Assembly: GCA_964573105.1 (NCBI GenBank)
Contig: CAZNIS010000002.1
Span: 62,001-126,000 of the forward strand
DNA from: CAKZSB01 sp964573105
GTDB taxonomy: Bacteria > Pseudomonadota > Gammaproteobacteria > Granulosicoccales > Granulosicoccaceae
DNA: 64,000 nucleotides
Direction: 5' to 3'
The notes beneath the pieces are model-generated. The model was not told the origin of the DNA. It saw only the letters and a program-made list of their open reading frames with translations, and ran no database searches. Position numbers and translations under genes: made by a program. Shown here one piece after another: positions 37,434-46,794 of this stretch. Every line of letters starts with the position of its first letter. Within the stretch, counting starts at the first letter, position 1.

Positions 37434-39068
37434 TTGCGGCTGTCGATGTGCCCCCGGAGAAAACACCTCTTGCATAGTACAGCACGTCGTCGGCTCGAAA
37501 GCCTCTACGCCAAATGTGGAACGGCACCGTTGAGCGGGCGCATGATCGGCCTTGAAAAGGAGTGCCTGAGAGTAGCCGCTCGCGGCACTCTGTCTGATTT
37601 GCCGCATCCGCGCGCGCTGGGTTCAGCGCTGACGCATCCGTCGATCACGACCGATTTCTCCGAAGCCCTGCTCGAGATTGTCACGCCGCCGTTCGAGGAT
37701 ATGGCGCAATCGCTGGAGTTTCTCAACCGCACCCAGGCGTTTGTCTATTCGCAACTGCCGGCGGGTGAACTCTTGTGGGCAACCAGCATGCCATGCGGGC
37801 TAAGTGGCGACTGCGATGTTCCGATAGGTCAGTACGGATCGTCCAACATCGGCATGATGAAGCAGGTGTACCGGCGCGGCCTGGCGTTGCGCTATGGCCG
37901 CACGATGCAGGCAATCGCGGGCGTGCACTACAACTACTCCTACCCTGACAGCTTTTGGGAATTGCTGGCAGAGGTAGACGGCGTAACCTCGGCCGACACG
38001 ACTTATGTGTCGAGTCAGTACTTCGCGCTGGCGCGAAATATTCTGCGATACGGCTGGCTTATTCCCTACCTGTTCGGTGCGTCTCCCGCGGTCTGTGGCA
38101 CTTTTTTTGGCAAAAATGTCCCACCCGAGCGGATGTCAAAGCTTGCTAAAAATACCTGGTATGAACCCTATGCCACCTGTTTGCGAATGGGTGATGTGGG
38201 CTATCAGAACAACAGCGACGATACCGCCAACAGTGTTGCCGATTACAACTCGCTCGATGGATATGTACGTTTTCTGCAAACGGCAATCACCACACCATCA
38301 GAGCGCTACCAGGCAATGGGCCTGCAAGACGCCGCCGGCGAGTGGCAACAACTCAACAGCATGCTGCTGCAAATCGAAAATGAGTACTACAGTTCGGTGC
38401 GCCCCAAGCAAATAACGCGCGATATGGAGATGCCGTCGATAGCACTGGCCAATCGCGGCGTGCGCTATGTGGAGCTTCGATCGCTCGACGTCAATGCCTA
38501 TCACCCACTGGGCATTAGTGATGAGCAACTGCGATTCGTCGAATCGTTTCTGTTGTTTTGCATGCTGGAGGAGAGCCCGCCGCTGACCATTGAGGATCAG
38601 GCACAGTTCAGGCGAAATCTGCTCAACGTCGCGCACAACGGACGCGATCCGGACCTGATGCTTGAGCGAGGTGACGCAACCGTTGCACTGCGCGACTGGG
38701 GATCAGAGATTCTGGATGCAATTGGCGATCTGTGCGATCTACTGGACCGGCCTAATCAGCCGCGTCACTACTGCAATTCCCTGTCACGGCAGCTGGAAAA
38801 AATTCACGATCCAGCGCGCACACCATCCGGCCAGATGCTAAATGAATTGCGCGCCAACGACGAAGACTTCTTCTACTTCGGGTTGCGAATGTCAAAACAG
38901 CATCAGGATTACTTTGCGGAACATCCGCCCAGCGCAGATGAGATGGCAGCACACCGCAAGCAAGTTGAAGAATCGCTGCAAAAACAAACTGACATTGAAG
39001 CGTCAGACGACGTGCCATTCGATCAGTTTCTCGACAACTATTTTTCCCAGCCCGGTTTATCGGTGTGA
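37434..39068 (+). CDS. gshA: Glutamate-cysteine ligase
   Basis: The first enzyme of glutathione synthesis, joining glutamate and cysteine with ATP. The 544-residue frame shows the proteobacterial GshA signatures: GLEKECLRV near 38 (substrate and metal glutamate), ALGSALTHPSITTDFSEALLE (about 60), SMPCGLSG and AIAGVHYNYSYP (about 160). Three starts are possible: TTG 37434 (AGGA nine bases upstream), ATG 37446, and TTG 37470 (GGAG ten bases upstream), which best fits the E. coli N-terminus (GLEKE near 26). It heads a rightward run with mobA, whose GTG overlaps its stop by four bases. No gshB is in the window. Confidence 0.93.
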   Translation: MRLSMCPRRKHLLHSTARRRLESLYAKCGTAPLSGRMIGLEKECLRVAARGTLSDLPHPRALGSALTHPSITTDFSEALLEIVTPPFEDMAQSLEFLNRTQAFVYSQLPAGELLWATSMPCGLSGDCDVPIGQYGSSNIGMMKQVYRRGLALRYGRTMQAIAGVHYNYSYPDSFWELLAEVDGVTSADTTYVSSQYFALARNILRYGWLIPYLFGASPAVCGTFFGKNVPPERMSKLAKNTWYEPYATCLRMGDVGYQNNSDDTANSVADYNSLDGYVRFLQTAITTPSERYQAMGLQDAAGEWQQLNSMLLQIENEYYSSVRPKQITRDMEMPSIALANRGVRYVELRSLDVNAYHPLGISDEQLRFVESFLLFCMLEESPPLTIEDQAQFRRNLLNVAHNGRDPDLMLERGDATVALRDWGSEILDAIGDLCDLLDRPNQPRHYCNSLSRQLEKIHDPARTPSGQMLNELRANDEDFFYFGLRMSKQHQDYFAEHPPSADEMAAHRKQVEESLQKQTDIEASDDVPFDQFLDNYFSQPGLSV

Positions 39069-39670
39069 CTATCGAGCAAGAGGTCAGTGCGGTGGTATTG
39101 GCCGGCGGTATGGGGCGGCGTATGAACGGTGTCGACAAAGGTCTCGTCGAGCTGGCCGGGCGTCCCATGGTGGGCTACGTGATCGACACGCTGCGCAAAA
39201 ATGTGTCCAGCGTGCTGGTGAATGCCAATCGCAATCAATCCAGCTACGAGGCATTTGGTGCCAGAGTAGTTGCCGATAGCATCGAGGGCTATCAGGGGCC
39301 GTTGGCAGGTGTCGAGGCTGCGATGTCTGTGGTGACAACGAACTGGCTATATACCTGCCCCTGTGATTCGCCCCTGCAGCCGGCGGCGCTGTTGCCGCAT
39401 ATCTGGCAGCAGGTGCAAACGGCAGGCGCAGACATCGGAATGGCTCACGACGGGCAGCGCAGCCAGCCAGTGTTTAGTCTGATCAGCGTGGCGCTGTTGC
39501 CCAGTTTGCAAGACTACCTGCAACGTGGTGAACGCAAGATTGATCGATGGTTCGAATCGCACAATATGCTGCAAGTCGACTGTAGCGATTACGCGCAAGG
39601 GTTTGTCAATATCAACACCGAGGCGCAAAAGCTACAGATTGAACAAGAGTTGAAAAGCGCATGGCAATAG
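39065..39670 (+). CDS. mobA: Molybdenum cofactor guanylyltransferase
   Basis: A 201-residue enzyme that attaches GMP to molybdopterin, giving the guanine dinucleotide cofactor of DMSO-reductase-type enzymes. The GTP-binding signature AVVLAGGMGRRMNGVDKGLVEL (residues 9-30) is complete, and the metal/substrate segment YTCPCDSPLQP (about 96-106) is present. Length is typical (194 in E. coli). GTG start overlapping the gshA stop; its own 3' end overlaps moeA by 10 bp, so gshA-mobA-moeA are probably translationally coupled. Confidence 0.93.
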   Translation: MTIEQEVSAVVLAGGMGRRMNGVDKGLVELAGRPMVGYVIDTLRKNVSSVLVNANRNQSSYEAFGARVVADSIEGYQGPLAGVEAAMSVVTTNWLYTCPCDSPLQPAALLPHIWQQVQTAGADIGMAHDGQRSQPVFSLISVALLPSLQDYLQRGERKIDRWFESHNMLQVDCSDYAQGFVNINTEAQKLQIEQELKSAWQ

Positions 39671-40932
39671 ACAGACAGCCCTCTTGTGATGATGTGAACG
39701 AAGACGGACTGCTGCCGGTCAGTGTGGCCAGAGCCCGGCTCGCTGAGCGAATCATCCCCATCGGCAGCAGTGAGCAAGTGGGGGTGCGAGAAAGCCTCAA
39801 TCGCGTGTGCGCCGAGCCAGTCAGTTCTCCCATCGATGTGCCCGCCTACACCAATAGCGCGATGGACGGTTATGCCGTCGCCGCCAGCGATATGCCCGCC
39901 CAAGGCGAGCGCACGCTGCCACTGGCCGGTACGGTCTGGGCGGGAACACCGCTGGGCCAGGATCTAGCCGCCGGCCACGCGGTTCGCATCATGACAGGTG
40001 GCATGATGCCGGCCGGCACCGACACAGTCATTATTCAGGAGCACGTCGAGGCAACCGAGAACAGCGTGACCATCGATGGCTCGACGCCGGCCGGGCGCAA
40101 TGTGCGCAAGGCGGGGGAAGATATCCGCGCTGGGGAGCAGGTGATCGAGGCTGGCACGCTGATAACGCCGGCGCACGTCGGCCTGATGGCATCGCTCGGG
40201 ATCGACGGACTTTCCGTGGTAAGGAAGCCTCGCGTCGCCTACTTCAGCACCGGTGATGAACTGCGTGCGCTCGAGACGCATGCCGGGCAGACACTGGGTG
40301 ATGGCGAACTGTTCGACAGCAATCGACATACGATTTTTGCCATGCTTGCGCGCATGGATGTCGAACTGATCGACATGGGGCTGGTACCGGATAATCCGCA
40401 GGCCACTCGCGACGTCTTTGAAGATGCTGCCAGCCGCGCCGACCTGATCATCTCATCGGGTGGCGTATCTGCCGGTGCGGCAGATTTTGTTAGCGACACG
40501 CTGGCAGAACTCGGCGATGTCAGTTTTTGGAAACTGGCGATGCGACCCGGTCGACCACTGGCTTTCGGGCAGGTTGGCGATGCGCATTTCTTTGGCCTGC
40601 CCGGCAATCCGGTGGCGGTGATGGTGACTTTCTACGAGTTTGTAAAACCGGCGCTGCTGCGGTTGATGGGCGTGCAACACACTGAGCCTTTCACTGTCTC
40701 GGCCAACAGCGCGGAACCGATTCGAAAATCGCCTGGCAGGGTTGAATATCAGCGCGGAATTCTGCAGATCGCCGAAAATGGGCAGGCGATAGTCAGGCTG
40801 ACCGGCAAACAGGGGGCCGGGCGTTTAAGTTCCATGTGTCAGGCGAACTGCCTGATCGTTCTGCCGCCTGAAAGTGACGGCATCAAAGCGGGCGATACCG
40901 TTCAGGTGCACCCGTTTCACGGCCTGGTTTAA
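39661..40932 (+). CDS. moeA: Molybdopterin molybdenumtransferase, first copy
   Basis: A 423-residue MoeA, which inserts molybdate into adenylated molybdopterin. Family motifs are clear: PAYTNSAMDGYAV (about 62), IMTGGMMPAGTDTVIIQE (about 112-129), SSGGVSAGAADFV (about 264), FWKLAMRPGRPLAFG (about 292) and FFGLPGNPVAVMVTF (about 312). Domains I-IV are all present at normal length (E. coli 411). It overlaps mobA. A second moeA lies at 52815-54056; the two share motifs but are clearly diverged. Confidence 0.94.
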   Translation: MAIDRQPSCDDVNEDGLLPVSVARARLAERIIPIGSSEQVGVRESLNRVCAEPVSSPIDVPAYTNSAMDGYAVAASDMPAQGERTLPLAGTVWAGTPLGQDLAAGHAVRIMTGGMMPAGTDTVIIQEHVEATENSVTIDGSTPAGRNVRKAGEDIRAGEQVIEAGTLITPAHVGLMASLGIDGLSVVRKPRVAYFSTGDELRALETHAGQTLGDGELFDSNRHTIFAMLARMDVELIDMGLVPDNPQATRDVFEDAASRADLIISSGGVSAGAADFVSDTLAELGDVSFWKLAMRPGRPLAFGQVGDAHFFGLPGNPVAVMVTFYEFVKPALLRLMGVQHTEPFTVSANSAEPIRKSPGRVEYQRGILQIAENGQAIVRLTGKQGAGRLSSMCQANCLIVLPPESDGIKAGDTVQVHPFHGLV

Positions 40933-40949
40933 TCGCCAAGGTGGTTCCT

Positions 40950-41201
40950 TTGAAGTGTCGCCCAGCTTGTGGTGCCTGCTGCATCGCCCCGTCTATCAGT
41001 ACACCCATGCCCGGTATGCCAGATGGCAAAGCGGCAGGGCAGTGGTGTTTGCACCTGACTGATGAGCGGCAATGTGCATTGTTCAATGATCCGCGACGCC
41101 CGCAGGTGTGCTCGCAATTGCAACCCAGCGAGCAGATGTGCGGCGACAACAAAGAACATGCGCTGCAGTTTCTGGCGGATCTGGAACGCCTGACCACCTA
41201 G
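40950..41201 (+). CDS. YeiW-like cysteine-cluster protein (YkgJ/UPF0153 family)
   Basis: An 83-residue protein of the zinc/iron-chelating cysteine-cluster group. The N-terminus KCRPACGACCIAPSIS supplies four cysteines, followed by GMPDGK, QWCLHL, QCALF, VCSQL and EQMCG, a pattern matching E. coli YeiW (84 residues). The function is unknown; a metal site is likely. I start at TTG 40950, with AAGGTGG (40938-40944) at ideal spacing, rather than GTG 40941, which would sit inside that ribosome site. It follows moeA by 17 bp and is probably in the same transcript. Confidence 0.85.
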   Translation: MKCRPACGACCIAPSISTPMPGMPDGKAAGQWCLHLTDERQCALFNDPRRPQVCSQLQPSEQMCGDNKEHALQFLADLERLTT

Positions 41202-41341
41202 GGATGCCTCTGGGTCAGGGGATTCTTTCCGTATCGAACTGGAAAGACCCCCGATCGCGCTGCACACTGGCGTTTACGGGTGGCGATGCGCCGTATGGTA
41301 TCGGCGAACCGCCCGCGTCGTCGAATCCAGAAATTAATGCG

Positions 41342-43117
41342 ATGCAAAATCAGAACAATAAGAAAAAGCTGTTGATCGTAGAACAGTCTGCGCCGATGCT
41401 GCATGTACTGCGAGATTTTTGCAAAAAGAAATTGATTGATGCGGACTGCCACACCGATCCCGGGCAGGCTGAGGCGGCGCTGTCCAATCGGTTCGCAACC
41501 TTTGGCGCGGACTACGCAGGAGTAGTGCTGGGATGGCCAGAGAAAAACTCCGCCGCGCTTGAGGACCTGCTGCAAACACTTTCGGCAGCGGATCACAGCA
41601 ACCTGCCCGTCGTCGTATTGTGCCAGCAGGTTTCCGGTGAGGTGCGTGCCATCGTCAAGCGGCGGCCCGCCACGCGCGCGCTGTTGTGGCGTAACTACCA
41701 GCAGTTGCAACGTCTGTTGGCAGCGAGCGGAGACGCCTCAACCGAATCTCATGTGCCGCAGGATCCGTCGCTGGCAGCGGGCGAGTGTCGAATGCTGTTT
41801 ATCGACAACGAGCCGAGTGTTTGTATTGCATTGAGTAACGCGGCGGGCAAAGCGGGCCATAGCGTCGAGGTGGCGCGTGATAGCGACTCGGCACTGTCAT
41901 TACTTGACGATCAATATCATCCTGATCTGATCGCAGTCGATCAGAGTTTTTGCGTGGAGAGTCCCGAACTGAATGCCAGACTGCGGTCAATGGCAGAATC
42001 CAGTCAGATTGTTTTGCTGGCGGATCAGTTGACTAATAGCGTTTCGATGCAGGCACTCGAACTTCGGGCGGCAGTCTGTTTCGATAAAAACGAAAGCCCG
42101 GTTGTTCTGTGTCAGCGGCTGGCGTCGCTGGTGGCATTGAAAATCCAGGATCCCGTCGACGTGCCAGATTCGCAGGACCTGTTAGCAGTTGATCAAACCT
42201 TGCCTGTCCAGCAACTGATCGCCGCGCTGGATCAGCCTCTGCTTGTCGTCGATCCAACGGACGGGATTATCGTTGCCAGCCGGGGGGCGCAATCGCTACT
42301 CGGCGCTGTAGCTGACAAAGCGTTTGCCGATGTTGCCGGTCAGCCACTCAATCAGTTGCAACAGGTTTCAGCCGAACATATGACATTAGCCCTGACCCCA
42401 ATACAAGGCGATCCCTTGACAGTGTCCTGGCGGGCCGACAGTGTGGATATCGACGGCATGGAAGAATTACAGTTGTTTGGATTTGTGGAACATCCACCCG
42501 AGCCAGAACAACAACCAGAACAACAACCAGAGCCGACTATCGCCGAGCCAGAACCAGTCGCCAACGTCCCGGCAGTACGGCGCGGGGCCATTCTCGGCAG
42601 CCACGAATTGAACGACGCGATAGACGAGCAATTGAAACTGACAGCCGGTTGTCAGTGCCTGTTGTTACTGAATATCGAGATCGTTGCCACCAGCGGTGAT
42701 CGCATGGATTTAGGCAGCAGTGAGCCGATGCTGAAAATCGTTCGAGGGGCCCTTGCCAATGTTTATAAGGGGGAGCGATCACTGGCCTATCTCGGCAATG
42801 GTCAATTTGCGTTTTTATTGAGCACCGCTCGATTGCAGGATGCGCTGATCCTGAGCCGAAAATTACTACAGATTGTGCCGCAAATGGTGCGCTACGCTGA
42901 TTCGCTGAAGCTGGTATCGCACGGTGCCTTGCTGCGCTATGACGATACGCTCGTTAACCAGCGTGCAGAACAGGTATTGCAACAGTGTGTGGCCGGCTGT
43001 GAGACGAGCCGTGAGCGTGGAGATGATTTGATCTATGTGATCCACATGAACCAGTGGGTGCGGGCTAAGGAAAAAGCGTCAGGGCGAGCGAAGGCGCCGC
43101 TTGAAACACCCGCCTGA
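41342..43117 (+). CDS. Tandem receiver, PAS-like and degenerate GGDEF protein
   Basis: A 591-residue signalling protein. Receiver 1 (about 8-125) lacks the phospho-acceptor: the expected aspartate position reads VVLGW. Receiver 2 (about 150-270) looks functional: MLFIDNEPS acidic pair, LIAVDQSF acceptor and AVCFDKNE lysine. A PAS-like domain follows (about 290-380), then a Pro/Glu/Gln-rich linker (about 385-415), and a C-terminal GGDEF-fold domain (about 420-575) where the signature reads GNGQF, so cyclase activity is not expected. Established knowledge: such degenerate domains often bind nucleotides or partners, as in FimX-type proteins. ATG at 41342. Its 3' end leads into repeat copy B. Confidence 0.8.
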   Translation: MQNQNNKKKLLIVEQSAPMLHVLRDFCKKKLIDADCHTDPGQAEAALSNRFATFGADYAGVVLGWPEKNSAALEDLLQTLSAADHSNLPVVVLCQQVSGEVRAIVKRRPATRALLWRNYQQLQRLLAASGDASTESHVPQDPSLAAGECRMLFIDNEPSVCIALSNAAGKAGHSVEVARDSDSALSLLDDQYHPDLIAVDQSFCVESPELNARLRSMAESSQIVLLADQLTNSVSMQALELRAAVCFDKNESPVVLCQRLASLVALKIQDPVDVPDSQDLLAVDQTLPVQQLIAALDQPLLVVDPTDGIIVASRGAQSLLGAVADKAFADVAGQPLNQLQQVSAEHMTLALTPIQGDPLTVSWRADSVDIDGMEELQLFGFVEHPPEPEQQPEQQPEPTIAEPEPVANVPAVRRGAILGSHELNDAIDEQLKLTAGCQCLLLLNIEIVATSGDRMDLGSSEPMLKIVRGALANVYKGERSLAYLGNGQFAFLLSTARLQDALILSRKLLQIVPQMVRYADSLKLVSHGALLRYDDTLVNQRAEQVLQQCVAGCETSRERGDDLIYVIHMNQWVRAKEKASGRAKAPLETPA

Positions 43118-43125
43118 CGCGGTAG

Positions 43126-43269
43126 GCGTTCACGCCGCAACAGGCGTTTTTCAGTGGCTGTTCACAGTGCGTCTGTCGTGCTCGTGGGGTAGGAGGTCGC
43201 ACGGAACATACATGGGTATTTGAGTACGACCGACACCGCCCACGGGTACGACAGGCGTACTGTGAACAG
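43126..43269 (+). repeat. Dispersed hairpin repeat, copy B
   Basis: The 112-bp core (43158-43269) is the reverse complement of copy A with three differences. As plus-strand RNA its ends (43158-43188 with 43239-43269) form a 31-bp stem with 27 Watson-Crick and 4 G-U pairs. Upstream lies a terminator-like stem: ACGCC (43132-43136) pairs with GGCGT (43143-43147), followed by a run of five T. It begins about 10 bp after the stop of the tandem-receiver gene, in its orientation, and separates it from the convergent valS. All three differences from copy A turn G-U pairs into Watson-Crick pairs. Confidence 0.87.
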
Positions 43270-43303
43270 ATACCCTGACGCGGCGGGTGATAATTGTTAC
43301 TAG

Positions 43304-46102
43304 TCACAGTTTTTCTATTCGCTCGCGCTGCTGCTGCAACTGAGTGATCGACTGCTGTGCTTCGGCCAGTTTTTGCTGCTCTTTCTGTACGACTTCTGCC
43401 GGGGCTTTGGAGACAAACTTTTCGTTGGCCAGTTTGCCGCTCAGGCGGCCACACTCTTTTTCAAGCTTCGCCATCTCTTTGTTAAGTCGCTCAAGCTCAG
43501 CCTGTTTATCGATCAGTCCGGCCAGCGGAATCAGAATTTGCATTTCGCCCACCAGCGCGGTGGCGGCCTCCGGTGCGGGTTCATCATCAGCCAGTAGTCG
43601 CAGCGTTTCGGTACGCGCCAGCGATTCGATCAGGCTGGCCTGATCAGTCAGGCGTTTTGCATCCTGCACAGATGCATTGTTGCAAATCACCGGTAGTTTT
43701 TTGGCGGGCGAAATATCCATTTCTGCGCGAATGCGGCGAATCCCAAGTACGAATGACTTGACCCATTCAATCTCGGCCTCGGCCTGCTCGTCAGTGTATT
43801 TGTCGTCGGCAGTCGGCCAGGGTTGACGCATAATGGTGTCCCCTTTTACGTCTGCTCGCTCTGCTACCTTTTGCCAAAGTTCCTCTGTGATGTAGGGCAT
43901 CATCGGGTGGGCTAGTCTGAGTGTCGCCTCCAGTACTTTGATCATGGTCTGCCGCGTACCGAGCCGCTCAGCCTCGGTGGCATCGCCATTTAGAACTGGC
44001 TTTGCCATTTCCAGGTACCAGTCACAGTATTCATTCCAGGTGAACTCGTACAAATCGCGCGCCGCCAGATCGAGGCGGTAGTGATCGATGTGATCAGTGA
44101 CATCTTTTTCCAGTCGCTGCAGCCGCGCCATAATCCAGCGATCTGCCAGTGACAGTTTGGCCTGACTGTGATCAGTCGACAGGTCTTCCGTATTCATCAG
44201 GACGTAGCGAGTGGCGTTCCAGAGTTTGTTGCAGAAATTCCGGTAGCCTTCGACGCGCTTTAGATCAAAACGGATGTCGCGTCCGGTCGATGCCAGCGCA
44301 GAGAATGTGAATCGCAACGCATCTGTGCCGAATCCGGCAATGCCGTCCGGAAACTCCTTGCGTGTTTGCTTTGCGATCTTGTCGGCCAGGTGATCCTGCA
44401 TCATGTTGCCGGTTCGTTTCTCGACCAGTGCTTCGAGGTCGATGCCGTCGATGATATCCAGCGGGTCAAGTACATTGCCCTTGGACTTGGACATCTTCTG
44501 GCCGTTTGCATCGCGAACGAGCCCGTGAATATAGACTTCCCTGAAAGGGACTTCGCCGTCCATGAACTTGACGCCGAACATGATCATTCGGGCGACCCAG
44601 AAAAAAATGATGTCAAAGCCTGTGACCAATACTGATGTTGGGTACCAGGTTTTCAGCGCGTCGGTATTCTCCGGCCAGCCCAGTGTAGAAAAGGGCCAGA
44701 GTGCGGATGAAAACCAGGTGTCGAGTACGTCCTCGTCCTGATTCAGTTCAACGGAGTCGTCGATGCCGTATTTTTCTCTGGCCTGTGCCTCGGTTTGAGC
44801 GACATAGATATTGCCTTCGTTGTCGTACCAGGCAGGGATGCGATGTCCCCACCAGATTTGTCGGCTAATGCACCAGTCTTCGATGTTGTCCAGCCACTGA
44901 AAGTAGGTTTTAGACCAGTTTTCCGGCACGAACTTGATCGCACCACCCGATACCGCCTGAATGGCGGGCAGGGTGATGGCTGTCTTGCCACCGGGCCTGC
45001 CGTCGGCCTGCGTTTCAACGGTGAGGTCGACGTACCATTGGTCGGTCAGAAAAGGCTCGACGACAGAATTGCTTCGATCGCCACGCGGCACCATTAATTT
45101 GTGATCTTCGATTTTCTCGATCAGGTCGAGCTGCTGGAGATCGGCGACGACGCGTTTGCGGGCGTCGTAGCGATCGAGGCCGCGATAGGATTGAGGGGCG
45201 TTATCGTTAATGCTCGCGCTTTCGGTAAAAATATTGATGATGTCCAGATCGTGGCGCTGGCCGAGTGCGTAGTCGTTGAAGTCGTGAGCCGGTGTGATTT
45301 TTACGCAACCCGATCCGAATTCCGGATCGACATAATCGTCTGCGACAATCGGGATGGTGCGCCCGGTTATCGGCAAGGTGATCGATTGGCCAATCAGGTG
45401 TTGATAGCGCTCATCTTCCGGGTGCACGGCCACAGCGGTATCACCCAGCATGGTTTCGGGGCGGGTGGTAGCGACCACCAGATGCCCGTCGCCGTTTGCC
45501 AGCGGATAGCGCATGTGCCAGAGGTGTCCGTTTTCCTCTTCACTCAGCACTTCCAGATCCGACAGCGCGGTGTGCAGCACAGGATCCCAGTTGACGAGTC
45601 GCTTGCCGCGATAAATCAGGCCCTGATCATAGAGGCTGACAAACACCTCGCGTACTGCATGGGAGAGGCCCTCGTCCATCGTGAAGCGTTCGCGATTCCA
45701 GTCTGGCGAGGCGCCCATGCGACGCAACTGACGAGTAATTTGGCCACCTGATTCCTCTTTCCACTGCCAGACTTTTTCGACAAATTTATCGCGACCGAGG
45801 TCGTGGCGACTTTGCTGTTGCTGGGCCAGTTGCCGTTCAACCACCATTTGCGTTGCGATGCCGGCGTGGTCGGTGCCAGGCTGCCACAATGTGCTGTCAC
45901 CTTTCATGCGGTGATAACGAATCAATGTGTCCATCACCGTATCCTGGAACGCATGGCCCATGTGCAGGGTGCCAGTGACGTTTGGTGGCGGAATCATGAT
46001 GCAGTACGGCTCGCCCGTGGCCGCTGGCACAAAATGATTGTTGCGCTCCCAGTACTCGTACCAGGTTTGTTCGATTGCCGAGGGGTTGTAGGTAGTATCC
46101 AT
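43304..46102 (-). CDS. valS: Valyl-tRNA synthetase
   Basis: A 932-residue class Ia aminoacyl-tRNA synthetase that charges tRNA-Val and edits mischarged threonine. The HIGH-type motif is in PPNVTGTLHMGHAF (about 38-51) and the KMSKS loop in GQKMSKSKGNVLDP (about 540). The editing domain (about 190-350) contains the TTRPETMLGDTAVAV segment. The C-terminal coiled-coil arm (about 865-932, heptad-rich with ELERLNKEMAKLEKE) is complete. Length is near the E. coli enzyme (951). It ends the leftward pepA-holC-valS order known from E. coli. Confidence 0.97.
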   Translation of the reverse strand: MDTTYNPSAIEQTWYEYWERNNHFVPAATGEPYCIMIPPPNVTGTLHMGHAFQDTVMDTLIRYHRMKGDSTLWQPGTDHAGIATQMVVERQLAQQQQSRHDLGRDKFVEKVWQWKEESGGQITRQLRRMGASPDWNRERFTMDEGLSHAVREVFVSLYDQGLIYRGKRLVNWDPVLHTALSDLEVLSEEENGHLWHMRYPLANGDGHLVVATTRPETMLGDTAVAVHPEDERYQHLIGQSITLPITGRTIPIVADDYVDPEFGSGCVKITPAHDFNDYALGQRHDLDIINIFTESASINDNAPQSYRGLDRYDARKRVVADLQQLDLIEKIEDHKLMVPRGDRSNSVVEPFLTDQWYVDLTVETQADGRPGGKTAITLPAIQAVSGGAIKFVPENWSKTYFQWLDNIEDWCISRQIWWGHRIPAWYDNEGNIYVAQTEAQAREKYGIDDSVELNQDEDVLDTWFSSALWPFSTLGWPENTDALKTWYPTSVLVTGFDIIFFWVARMIMFGVKFMDGEVPFREVYIHGLVRDANGQKMSKSKGNVLDPLDIIDGIDLEALVEKRTGNMMQDHLADKIAKQTRKEFPDGIAGFGTDALRFTFSALASTGRDIRFDLKRVEGYRNFCNKLWNATRYVLMNTEDLSTDHSQAKLSLADRWIMARLQRLEKDVTDHIDHYRLDLAARDLYEFTWNEYCDWYLEMAKPVLNGDATEAERLGTRQTMIKVLEATLRLAHPMMPYITEELWQKVAERADVKGDTIMRQPWPTADDKYTDEQAEAEIEWVKSFVLGIRRIRAEMDISPAKKLPVICNNASVQDAKRLTDQASLIESLARTETLRLLADDEPAPEAATALVGEMQILIPLAGLIDKQAELERLNKEMAKLEKECGRLSGKLANEKFVSKAPAEVVQKEQQKLAEAQQSITQLQQQRERIEKL

Positions 46103-46280
46103 GACGGGAGGCAGAGCTATTTTTCAAAGGTGAATAGCGTGTCGCAGTCGATCCGCGAGGGGGCGGTGCAACACGAGAGACGCGAATGGTGGCGGTGGCG
46201 CTTGGTATTGGATACTCGGATGCACCACACCTTATATATTGTAGTCTAACCCGGTGCGTAGCGGTGGAATGCTGCGTCGC

Positions 46281-46724
46281 TCAGGCGGGTTCGAAATATT
46301 CCAGCCGATTCTGTTTCGGAGTCTGCTCGGCTGAGGCACCGACGTCGTGGTGAGCGAGCGGATAGCCGCGATTTCGATAGAACTGATAACGCTCGCGGCC
46401 GAGCAGCTTGATGGTGTCATCCCGATCGATGATCTCGAGCGTTTTTTCGAACCGGCTGAAAAAATGCGGCACTTCCGGCGCGAGATTCACCAGCACCTGC
46501 AGATGCTGGTCCGGCTCGCCGGTATGGTCAATCGACAATACTGGCTGCGCACCCTGTGTGTACTCGCGATAACGTTGTCTTAGTGAGTCACAGCTGCGCG
46601 CACTGCAGGTGTGAATATGCACCGCTTTGCCGGCGCGCATCGAGCGGTGCAGCAGGTCATCGACCAATTGCAGGCGTCCCTGACTGGCGTCCGCCTGCAG
46701 AATGTAGAACTCGATTTTGGTCAT
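46281..46724 (-). CDS. holC: DNA polymerase III chi subunit
   Basis: A 147-residue protein of the HolC family, which links the clamp loader (through psi) to single-strand-binding protein. Family features include the MTKIEFYILQA start, the basic-pocket segment KAVHIHTCSARSCDSL and the later HTGEPDQHLQVLVNLA region. Length equals E. coli chi (147). Position between pepA and valS matches the enterobacterial order and supports the call. Confidence 0.92.
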   Translation of the reverse strand: MTKIEFYILQADASQGRLQLVDDLLHRSMRAGKAVHIHTCSARSCDSLRQRYREYTQGAQPVLSIDHTGEPDQHLQVLVNLAPEVPHFFSRFEKTLEIIDRDDTIKLLGRERYQFYRNRGYPLAHHDVGASAEQTPKQNRLEYFEPA

Positions 46725-46794
46725 GTCAGCGACAGTGTACGGGTGGCGCCAAAGGGTGCGGGATCGGCAAAGCGCGGCGTGTGGTCTGCCTGAT

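Noticed and set aside
37302..37607. 102-codon upstream extension of the YbfF-like hydrolase
   Set aside because: It overlaps the gshA start region and lacks alpha/beta-hydrolase features.
45101..45751. A 216-codon plus-strand frame opposite valS
   Set aside because: Antisense shadow of a complete and conserved synthetase gene.
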